A DNA stretch of 64,000 bases from an uncultured Bacteroidota bacterium (lineage in GTDB: Bacteria > Bacteroidota > Bacteroidia > Chitinophagales > Chitinophagaceae). The position numbers were made by a program, and so were the translations under genes. Position 1 is the stretch's first letter; each line of letters starts with the position of its first letter. The stretch is taken from contig CAIVEH010000058.1 in NCBI GenBank assembly GCA_903904855.1, positions 1-64,000 on the forward strand, written 5' to 3'. Below the pieces are notes generated by a model. That model did no database searches and was not told the origin of the DNA. It saw only the letters and a list, made by a program, of their open reading frames with translations. Below are positions 56,146-64,000 of this stretch, piece after piece.

Positions 56146-57169
56146 ATGAAAATAAATATATTATTTATTATCACTTCATGCATGATAATAAGCCAGGCTC
56201 ATGCTCAGATCAAAAAAGTAGATGAGATTAAGAAATCACTCGAAACAACCAATAAAGACACCGTTGCATGGATGCATGGTGGCGTACTCAATGCCGGCAT
56301 AAATGAAGGTTTTCTGCACAACTGGGCTGCCGGAGGCGAAATTGCGTCCCTCACTCTAAATGGTGTTTTCCATGGATACCTCAATTACCTGCATCATCGC
56401 AATGTGTGGAGCAATAACCTCGATCTGAATTATGGCCTTAATTACGCTTACTCCACTGGTTTTCTCCCTCACAAAACAGACGACCGTATAGATTTTACAT
56501 CCAAGTATGGTATCAGGTACGATTCTTCTAAAAATATCTTTTTTACCGGCCTGTTCAATTTTAAATCTCAGTTCACCAAAGGGTATGATTATACCCGTTC
56601 CCACTGGGATTCAGCAGCAGTATCCAACTTCTTTTCACCCGCTTATTTTACTACTGCAATTGGTATGGAGTACCGGAAGGGAAGCGATGTGTCTCTCTTC
56701 CTTTCTCCTCTTGCCGGCAGGTTAACCATGGCATCAAAATTTTATACAAGTCAGTCCGATCAGGGTGCTTTTGGTGTACCTAAAAACAAAACAGCCTACT
56801 ATCAGTTTGGTGCTTATTTTTCAGGCCGATACCAGGCCAGTTTAAGTAAAAAAGTAGTTTATAAAGCCAGGTTAGACTTATATTCCGATTATCTGGCCAA
56901 GGATACAAAAGACTCAACAGGAAAAGTTATTAAAAAAGACAGCCCGGCTAACATAAGTATGCTACTAGATAATTTTGTATCATGGAAAATATCAAAGTAC
57001 CTTAACCTGACTTTTGGCCTCACCCTGGCATATGATAATAATATACCTTACACAAAAACGCCCACACCCCACTACTGGCCCTAACGCCAACCAGGAAATA
57101 CCCGGCAATAATATAGGATGGCTCCAGATAAACCAGGTGTTCACACTCGGCCTGGAATATAAATTCTAA
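56146..57169 (+). pseudogene. DUF3078-family protein, frameshifted near the 3' end
   Basis: ORF 56125-57084 ends ...KTPTPHYWP*. The +1 frame from the CCCC run at 57067-57070 continues PTTGPNANQEIPGNNIGWLQINQVFTLGLEYKF*, the expected C-terminus of an outer-membrane-type beta protein. Confidence 0.8.
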
Positions 57170-57209
57170 GAATAAAATACAATGAGCTTATAATAAAATT
57201 ATAATTCCC

Positions 57210-57273
57210 CATAGCCCACGGTTTCAACCGTGGGCTTGTAATAATAGGCTTTACATAACGGTTTTAACCGTTT
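57210..57273. repeat. REP element, half copy
   Basis: catagcccacggtttcaaccgtgggc ... aacggttttaaccgtt. Confidence 0.8.
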
Positions 57274-57581
57274 ACAAGCAATTAAATAATCTTTGAATCG
57301 ATAATAGTATAGGTATTGGGTTACTCCAACTTTGTCAGATACAACGTTGGGCTTTATTTTTTGAACTATTAAGTTTCTGCCATTGTATTTAATACCCTAT
57401 TTTTGCTTTGACGATTTTTTTCAGGCAAATAGATACAAGGTTTAATCCAAAGCTATTAATTGATGGCCATGAAAGGGACTAATACATCAGCGACAGGTGA
57501 AGCCCCTCGAAATAGATATTAAACAAAATAAGCCCTGAAAGGGCGTAATATATTTAGCAACGCTCTTAAACTTAATAAAAT

Positions 57582-57589
57582 TACTTTTG
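57582..57589 (+). promoter_or_regulatory. Bacteroidota -7 promoter element TACTTTTG upstream of scpA
   Basis: TAnnTTTG match. Confidence 0.4.
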
Positions 57590-57648
57590 CACGAATAAAT
57601 CTGATTTAAACTTTAGACTAAATACTAAAGACTTTAGACTCCAAAAAA

Positions 57649-58449
57649 ATGGCCGTATCATACCAGATAAAACTCCCGCAGTTCGAAGGCCCCTTCGACC
57701 TACTCTTGTTCTTCATTGAGCGGGATGAGCTGGACATTTACAATATCCCAATCGCAAAAATCACCAATGAATTTCTCAGTTATATTCACTCGCTTGAAAC
57801 GCTGAATATTGAGCTGGCAAGTGAGTTTATTTTGTTTGTATCCACCCTCATGCGTATCAAAGCACGCATGTTGTTGCCACGCAGAGAACTCGATGCACAG
57901 GGCAAAGAAATTGATCCCCGCCAGGAACTGGTGGATAAAATTCTGGAATACAAACGGTTTAAAGAAGCCTCCGAAACAATGATGGTTATGGAAGCCGACC
58001 GTCTCATGCAACAAAAGCGCGGCAATATCCATGCCGAAATGGGAGGCCTGAGCGAAACCTACTCCGAAGGTACCGAGATCCAGACTGTAACCATGTACAA
58101 GCTGCTCCAGGCCTACGAAAAAGTGATAAAAAGGTTCAACGAGCGCATGAACAAACCACAGCATGTGGTGGTAAAATACAATTACAGCCTGGAGGGTCAG
58201 CGCACATGGCTCATCGACAGTTTGCGTGAAACCAAACGCGTACCGTTCGAAATATTGTTTGCAAGTTGTCAGAACCGTATTCATGCCATATTCACGTTTC
58301 TGGCAATGCTTGAATTGATACAGCAAAAATACCTCGCAATACTTATAGGCACAGGCCGCAATAATTTTATAGTAGAGTGGAGCGATGAAGCCGAAACAAC
58401 ACCAGCCCCCGAAACAGAACTTCCCGATTCCGAAAATCTGGCACAATAA
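57649..58449 (+). CDS. scpA: Segregation and condensation protein A
   Basis: YQIKLPQFEGPFDLLLFFIERDELDIYNIPIAKITNEFLSYI...ELASEFILFVSTLMRIKARMLLPR. Confidence 0.95.
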   Translation: MAVSYQIKLPQFEGPFDLLLFFIERDELDIYNIPIAKITNEFLSYIHSLETLNIELASEFILFVSTLMRIKARMLLPRRELDAQGKEIDPRQELVDKILEYKRFKEASETMMVMEADRLMQQKRGNIHAEMGGLSETYSEGTEIQTVTMYKLLQAYEKVIKRFNERMNKPQHVVVKYNYSLEGQRTWLIDSLRETKRVPFEILFASCQNRIHAIFTFLAMLELIQQKYLAILIGTGRNNFIVEWSDEAETTPAPETELPDSENLAQ

Positions 58450-58764
58450 TTGTACTACATCATTTGCCGCCATATGCGGCATAAATCTCCCCTAAAACTG
58501 TCGGACAGAAAGATGGGGATTTTTTATATCGCCAAATTCATAACCACTTGCATCTATCATACTGGAAGAAAGTAAAGCGTGCCGGAAATAAGTAGATTTG
58601 AGGTCCATGCAACTTGCATCTATCCGGCCTCATCGGCAAAATATCCTGAAGAATAGTTTACCCTGATGTATCGAAGGGAGGAGCATGGTTCAAATGAGAA
58701 TTATTTTTAAAAATTAAACACCACCCAAAAACAGAATTCGTGTAGAGACGCATTGAATCCGACT

Positions 58765-59110
58765 AACCCGCGCCCATCAGGAAATGATAATAATAATACA
58801 ACCATCAGGAAGCACTCTCCCGGTTCGCAACAGACTCCCCTCCTTTCTTCAAGGAGGGGTGGCGAAGCCGGGGTGGTTCTTTCCTGTTTTTTCCCGGATC
58901 CCGAAGCATTTCGGGAAGGAGGGGACCGGTTGAACGAGGCGAATGCCGAGTGCAACCAGGGGTGGTCAACCCGCGCCTATCAGGAAGCACTCTCCCGGTT
59001 CGCAAACTCCCCTCCTGTTTTTAGGAGGGGACCGGTTGAACGAGGCGCATGCCGAGTGCAACCAGGGGTGGTCAACCCGCGCCCATCAGGAAACCCTCTG
59101 CCGGTTCTCA
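58765..59110. repeat. Intergenic repeat cluster with 106-bp tandem unit
   Basis: gaccggttgaacgaggcg[a/c]atgccgagtgcaaccaggggtggtcaacccgcgcc[t/c]atcaggaa... begins at 58924 and again at 59030; a further partial unit at 58765-58860. Confidence 0.8.
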
Positions 59111-59211
59111 ACGGACTCCTCCATACTTTAAAACAATTATGCTAAATCCCTATCCCAACCTCACACCCATAACAATAGCCTAATGCATGGCCCCCCTTTA
59201 GGGGACGGGGG

Positions 59212-60261
59212 TTACGTCTCCTCATCAAAATATATCTTATAAAAACTCTTCCCCAGCTTCGCATCAAACCCCTTCTCAATGAGGCTCTTATCACCATGTA
59301 TATACACATGAAAATTCTTGTCCAGCTTCAGCACGCTCTTAAATACCCTTGCCTGCTTCTTCACAGCGCTGTTGCTTATCTCAAAATTATCCTCCAGCTC
59401 CACACCCGTATCCTGCACATACTCTTCCTTATATTTTGTAAATGATTTGATCACCTCCTTGTCCTCAAATACCATCTCGAGGAAACTGTCTTCTTCAAAA
59501 GCCGCATTCTTTTTAAAGTACTCCACAGTCTTGTTCAGATAGCTGATCTTGTCTGTTTTATTCACCTCATACTCCTGCTCCAGTTGGTTCGTCACAAAAT
59601 TTTTGCAGGCATCCAGGTAGTGTTGTGTAGCATGGTAGTTGTCGTTCGAAGGAGTTATTTTCAGAAACTCATTTTTCCAGTACAGAGCCTCCTCGCCGCG
59701 GCTCACCGCATCCACCACAGCCACTACATACCCACCTTCTTTATTGGTGTTCAGTATCAGGCAGCCCTTATCCAGTTTGTTGATGTTTACCCCCTCCTCA
59801 ATAGCCAGCAGATAATCGCTCCCATCAAACTCCGGCTTCAGAAAGGTATCCCTGTTCTCCGACTTAAAAATCCCAATCGCATCCAGCTCCACACCATCCA
59901 GCAGGCAGTTCTTGAAATAAGCTACATACAGTTCTCCGTTCTTAATTTTCGGATGAGCAGATGATTCATACAGCAGCTTCCCAATCTCTTTCGACTCCTT
60001 CACAAACCCCTTAGGCCCACCAAAAATATTCCGCGCCACCGTATATATCTCATTCAGCTCAATGTTGGTCACATGCGTGAAATTATACAGCGGTACCTCC
60101 ACAAACGACTTCAGGAAATAATCTGTAAGCACCTTCGCCAGGTCCGGCTGATGCTGCAGGTCTATCGTATTGTCCGACAATTTATACCCCTCGTCCAGCG
60201 ACTTATTCCCCACCCTGTGGACGATAATTTTATTGAGATTTATTTTTAGAAATTCGAGCAT
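59212..60261 (-). CDS. Nucleoid-associated protein (NdpA/YejK family)
   Basis: KIIVHRVGNKSLDEGYKLSD...; VVDAVSRGEEALYWKNEFLKI; family-length 350 aa. Start chosen at MLEFLKINL. Confidence 0.85.
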   Translation of the reverse strand: MLEFLKINLNKIIVHRVGNKSLDEGYKLSDNTIDLQHQPDLAKVLTDYFLKSFVEVPLYNFTHVTNIELNEIYTVARNIFGGPKGFVKESKEIGKLLYESSAHPKIKNGELYVAYFKNCLLDGVELDAIGIFKSENRDTFLKPEFDGSDYLLAIEEGVNINKLDKGCLILNTNKEGGYVVAVVDAVSRGEEALYWKNEFLKITPSNDNYHATQHYLDACKNFVTNQLEQEYEVNKTDKISYLNKTVEYFKKNAAFEEDSFLEMVFEDKEVIKSFTKYKEEYVQDTGVELEDNFEISNSAVKKQARVFKSVLKLDKNFHVYIHGDKSLIEKGFDAKLGKSFYKIYFDEET

Positions 60262-60313
60262 GATTATTCTTTTATAGAATCCGGGTAAATACAAGAGTTA
60301 ATTTAATCAGCAG

Positions 60314-60634
60314 CTATCGAAGTTGCAGATAGGCTTTTAATTTAGAATCAACCTCATTCTGAATAATGGAATTAATAAACCCAAGCCTTCCCATTACGAG
60401 GGTTTTATCAAGTGTGGCAATTTTTGAAATCCTTAAAAGGGATTGTTTTCTGATGCCGTTTTGTTTATCAGGATGGAGTACTGCATCAGTGGGTTCTTTC
60501 CACTTTAATTGGGTGGTAATGAAAACGACAGTTAGTTCATTTGCCGACTCAGCTATAACTAATGCAGGTCTTAATTTATTTCCTGAAAGATCAGAAAAAG
60601 GAAAAACAATAAGTATTACATCCCCTTTCTGCAT
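60314..60634 (-). CDS. MazF/PemK-family toxin
   Basis: MQKGDVILIVFPFSDLSGNKLRPALVIAESANELTVVFITTQ; overlaps the upstream antitoxin gene. Confidence 0.88.
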   Translation of the reverse strand: MQKGDVILIVFPFSDLSGNKLRPALVIAESANELTVVFITTQLKWKEPTDAVLHPDKQNGIRKQSLLRISKIATLDKTLVMGRLGFINSIIQNEVDSKLKAYLQLR

Positions 60635-60858
60635 CAGTATTTTTCTATCAGGTCATCAAGAGTGTACAATTCTTCCTCATCATGCAGAAACGCGAAAGCG
60701 TCTGAGTTTTCCACAATCCTTTGTATTCCTTTTTGTAATTGTTCGTCCTCCGTTTTCTTTACCATAAAATCAGCAAAATCAGCCACTTCCTCACCAGCAG
60801 ACTCAGGAAGTCTGTTTAGTGCATTAATTGTTTTTTCAATTATTTCAGCTCTCGACAT
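60634..60858 (-). CDS. Antitoxin of the MazF/PemK-like module
   Basis: Small acidic ORF translationally coupled to the toxin (NALNRLPESAGEEVADFADFMVKK). Confidence 0.75.
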   Translation of the reverse strand: MSRAEIIEKTINALNRLPESAGEEVADFADFMVKKTEDEQLQKGIQRIVENSDAFAFLHDEEELYTLDDLIEKY

Positions 60859-60923
60859 TTCGGTTTCTTAATAACCAAATTTACGTATAAATCTGAATAT
60901 AGACAACCTTCTGCTTACACCTT

Positions 60924-61050
60924 CAACTCGTTCTCGTTTATAACGAGAATGCACCGGTTGTGCGTTTGTAACGCACGACCTGCGAATAGATACCTCGCAA
61001 CACTAAAATTCAGATCGCCTTTCCCAAAACATTCTTCAGCAACACATCCG
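60924..61050. repeat. Intergenic repeat family 2, copy 1
   Basis: ttctcgtttataacgagaatgcaccggttgtgcgtttgtaacgcacgacc...actaaaattcagatcgcctttcccaaaac. Confidence 0.8.
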
Positions 61051-61494
61051 AAGTTACATCGTAAGGATTGCCGATCCCAGCGGCTGTTGCAGGCCCGCCG
61101 TCTCCAGCATAATATTCACTTCCATCTCCAGCTACAGTTTAAATCATCTGTGCTGTCAGTGGCCAGGGTAGCAACATTAATAGAGAGTAGAAAATGTGCC
61201 TCATAAATATAAATTTGTTTGTTATTAAAGTAAATTAAATTACATGAATGGAGATAGCTTTTCAAAAAATAAATCGCTCCTATTAATCCATTTAATATTT
61301 TGATTGCAACAGTATTTGCAACTACTATTGGTATTACCCCGGCGCACAGTTCCTGCGCCATTTTACGGTCATTTTTATAGAGTATTTATTTATAATATAA
61401 ATAATTATTACATGTTTATTGATTTTACCCAAACAAATCCTGATGACAGTTTCCGTGGTTTTAATAAACTTATTTCAAGCATTTTAGCAAAAAT

Positions 61495-61965
61495 CTATTT
61501 GTTCATTATTTCTTCAAGCAACCCTGCTGTATCAATACCATTAAATTCCCTTTCCGCATATAGATTAATAGGACTATAGCTGTCCTTTCCAAAAAATGAA
61601 ATCGTTATTATTCCTGTGTAGTTTCCATCCTTATAAAACCTCATCGAACATTTGTACAACATTTTATCATCTATTCGAATAATACTATCATTCGTTCTTA
61701 TGCTATCAGTAGAGATCAGACCATTACTATTACTAACAATGTAAATAGCATCATCTATATTATGTAACACATAATTTACTTGGGTATTATCTCGATCAAC
61801 AAAAAGATGCTTTAGGGAGTCAATTTCTCTACTTTTTAGCTGATCGATTAATGTCATAAATGCTTGCCTCCTCTTAAAATCAGCTTTTTTAAGTCTGTCA
61901 GAGCAGCTTAAACAATAAAAAAGAAGTGCTATAAATAGAAAAATGTAAAATTTATTATTTATCAT
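61495..61965 (-). CDS. Small predicted lipoprotein (possible immunity protein)
   Basis: MINNKFYIFLFIALLFYCLSCSDRL lipobox; 3 nt downstream of the chimeric toxin-like ORF. Confidence 0.6.
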   Translation of the reverse strand: MINNKFYIFLFIALLFYCLSCSDRLKKADFKRRQAFMTLIDQLKSREIDSLKHLFVDRDNTQVNYVLHNIDDAIYIVSNSNGLISTDSIRTNDSIIRIDDKMLYKCSMRFYKDGNYTGIITISFFGKDSYSPINLYAEREFNGIDTAGLLEEIMNK

Positions 61966-61968
61966 GTG

Positions 61969-62367
61969 TTAATTTTTAGGAATTGGGTAATTCTTAGTTT
62001 TCAATATTTTATTGCCAATTGCTTTAACTGCTTGGTTGTAAATTGATTTTTGTTCAGTACTCATCCCTTCTTTGTAGTTGCTAGGTGCGGTACCATCGGT
62101 TACATAATTTATAAGATCTGCCCTAAAATTGCCTGCCTCATTTATTTTGCCGATCGCTTTAAGAGCACTGGTTAATTTTGGATCATTTATAGTCTTGTCC
62201 ACTAAATTAGTAGCGGTGTAAAATCCGTTTCGCAATTTTGGTTCTTGATATACAATGGCAAATGTAGATACATTGCCTGTGATAGTATTTTTTACCCCTC
62301 CCAGCGACTTATTCCCCACCCTATGGACGATAATTTTATTAAGATTGATTTTTAGAAATTCGAGCAT
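61969..62367 (-). CDS. Chimeric ORF: NdpA N-terminal 22 aa fused to an unrelated, toxin-like C-terminal region
   Basis: MLEFLKINLNKIIVHRVGNKSL is identical to the NdpA N-terminus; the remainder (GGVKNTITGNVSTFAIVYQEPKLRNGFY...NYPIPKN) is unrelated. Confidence 0.7.
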   Translation of the reverse strand: MLEFLKINLNKIIVHRVGNKSLGGVKNTITGNVSTFAIVYQEPKLRNGFYTATNLVDKTINDPKLTSALKAIGKINEAGNFRADLINYVTDGTAPSNYKEGMSTEQKSIYNQAVKAIGNKILKTKNYPIPKN

Positions 62368-62451
62368 GATTATTATTATTGAATTCGAATATTTTTGAGG
62401 TGAAGATAGTCACCAAAAGATGATTTTGGCATTAGTACAATAGTTATGTTT

Positions 62452-62553
62452 CAACTGGTTCTCGTTTTTAACGAGAATGCACCGGTTGTGCGTTTGTAAC
62501 GCGCGACTGCACATAGCTACCTTACAAAAATAAAATTCAGAACGCCTTTCCCA
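62452..62553. repeat. Intergenic repeat family 2, copy 2
   Basis: caactggttctcgtttttaacgagaatgcaccggttgtgcgtttgtaacgcgcgac...taaaattcagaacgcctttccc. Confidence 0.8.
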
Positions 62554-62619
62554 CTAGTCCAAGCAATCCCGCTTGGTCTTAATTCATGCAAGAGTCCCGC
62601 TTGCGTAATAACTGTTAAA

Positions 62620-62750
62620 TCTTCTCGCTGACTATTAGAATGCACCGGTTGTGCGTTTGTAACGCACGACCGGCGCATAGCCACCGTACATTACTAAAAT
62701 TCAGAACGCCTTTTCCAAAACCTTCCACAGCAATAAAGTCGAAGTTTCCT
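62620..62750. repeat. Intergenic repeat family 2, copy 3 (first palindrome degraded)
   Basis: cttctcgctgactattagaatgcaccggttgtgcgtttgtaacgcacgacc...taaaattcagaacgccttttccaaaacc. Confidence 0.8.
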
Positions 62751-62753
62751 CCA

Positions 62754-62788
62754 AGGTGTGCTTCACCTTCTTCTGGTGTGGCACACCT
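62754..62788. repeat. Hairpin similar to that at 7001-7033
   Basis: AGGTGTGCttcACCttcttctGGTgtgGCACACCT. Confidence 0.6.
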
Positions 62789-63029
62789 GTGCTAGACTCT
62801 CAACTAACCTCCAACTCATTCCATCATTCCCCAAACCACAAATAAAGCCAACCAATTTGTCATTCGACCAATTACTGTTGAATATTATGTCAAAAAGTAA
62901 AATTAAATCCTTTTTATTTGGATAAATAAACCTTTTATCTTACATTTACTGCCATTTATTTTGGAATACCTGAATACACTTCATTGGAATAAACTAACTA
63001 CTAAATACTTTATACTAAAGACTAAAAAA

Positions 63030-63821
63030 ATGAAACACGAACAACTGCAGCAAGCTGAGGCTCTCTACATGCAGACCAACCTCCCCAAATCCGAAATCGC
63101 CGATAATCTCGGCATCAGCCGCACCACCCTCTACACATGGGCGCAGGAATACGACTGGGACCGCCTTAAATCCAATGCCAGGAATATGCCAACGCTTATG
63201 GCCGAGAACATGTACATCCTCCTCGGCCATAAGCTCAATAGTGTTCTGGCCGCCTACGATAATGGCAGAATCGTCCCGCTCAACGATCTGAGTATGATCT
63301 GCAAACTCACCAATGCTGTTCATAAGCACACCAACCGCAGCACCATCAACGAAACCATGGAGCTACGGATGCATTTCATGGACTATGTGAAGGCGCAGGA
63401 ACCATCAATGGTCGCTTCCGTGCAGCCGCTTATTGACGGCTTCATCCGCTCCCGTGCAAAAACCAAACCCGGAAGGCCCAATGTTCTTTTGCCGGTAAAA
63501 GCTCAAACAGAGAATAAAACACCCAATGATCAGGATTTGCTGCAGGCTATAGATGATATCAAAGCCCGTACTCAAAATGGGTCAGCAAGCCAAAAGGCAA
63601 CCAATATAACAGAGCAGCCACAAGACTTAGAAGCAATAAATAAATTCCTGGACCTGGCCGACCAATACATAGCACAGCGCCCCGAATTCACTGTTGATCA
63701 GTCTGCAACCTCGCAAATAAATACACCTGTTTTGAACAAAGCCAGCAACCTCAACCGTGCTCAGCGTCGCGAACTCGAAAGAATAGCCAAAAAGAAAAAT
63801 CAACAGAAACAGGCGGCATAA
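63030..63821 (+). CDS. Helix-turn-helix protein resembling phage terminase small subunit / transposase-type HTH
   Basis: EQLQQAEALYMQTNLPKSEIADNLGISRTTLYTWAQEYDWDRLKSNARN; basic C-terminus RAQRRELERIAKKKNQQKQ. Start chosen at MKHEQ. Confidence 0.65.
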   Translation: MKHEQLQQAEALYMQTNLPKSEIADNLGISRTTLYTWAQEYDWDRLKSNARNMPTLMAENMYILLGHKLNSVLAAYDNGRIVPLNDLSMICKLTNAVHKHTNRSTINETMELRMHFMDYVKAQEPSMVASVQPLIDGFIRSRAKTKPGRPNVLLPVKAQTENKTPNDQDLLQAIDDIKARTQNGSASQKATNITEQPQDLEAINKFLDLADQYIAQRPEFTVDQSATSQINTPVLNKASNLNRAQRRELERIAKKKNQQKQAA

Positions 63822-64000
63822 TCTGCCAGGGCTGTTGCAAGGCCGCACACTGAAACTGAACACTGTACGGAAATTGTCCACTTTTTACCCCCAAAAAATT
63901 GATAATCAATACAAAAATGTTCAGTTTCTAATGGAGCATAGGTTGTAAAAATAACCCTAATTCTTACTCCCTCATCTTACGTTAGAAATAGGAACTACTA

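Noticed and set aside
57064-57084. Programmed +1 frameshifting in the DUF3078 gene
   Set aside because: No slippery-site context or stimulatory structure can be supported; sequencing error or mutation is simpler. Kept only as a frameshift finding.
57700-58482. 260-aa minus-strand ORF opposite scpA
   Set aside because: Shadow of the well-supported scpA gene; Cys/His/Phe-rich antisense translation with no domain.
58753-59145. 130-aa + strand ORF and its overlapping neighbours
   Set aside because: Runs through the 106-bp intergenic repeat; the amino-acid repetition (EANAECNQGWSTRA, GACRVQPGVVNPRPSGN) is a by-product of DNA repeats.
1-64000. tRNA or rRNA genes
   Set aside because: No cloverleaf-type or rRNA signature was recognised by eye; a tRNAscan/Infernal run would be needed to exclude small RNAs.

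Overview
The window looks like a Bacteroidota chromosome segment (Chitinophaga/Sphingobacteria-like): T9SS sorting domains, GldB, CHU_C domain and TAnnTTTG promoter motifs. It contains: (i) a compact lipid A-Kdo cluster, with kdnA and kdnB (8-amino-Kdo synthesis), kdsA, a transaldolase/FSA-like protein fused to a KdsD-like CBS pair, a kdsC-like HAD phosphatase and kdsB. It is followed by aroB-aroA-aroC, with waaA about 6 kb downstream of aroC; (ii) housekeeping genes mnmA, gyrA, scpA, ndpA and a ctpA-like protease; (iii) several T9SS cargo proteins, including a 5046-aa protein built from two interleaved repeat families; (iv) a RAYT (REP-associated Y1 transposase) with its cognate REP/BIME palindromes, plus further intergenic repeat families and IS remnants; (v) toxin-antitoxin modules, both intact and decayed; and (vi) an unusual chimeric ORF in which the 5' end of ndpA is duplicated and joined to an unrelated toxin-like C-terminus beside a small lipoprotein gene. 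The most interesting candidate is the transaldolase-CBS fusion, which sits where an arabinose-5-phosphate-producing enzyme (KdsD) would be expected in a Kdo/Kdo8N operon. All product calls come from reading the sequence and remembered family motifs. No searches were run.
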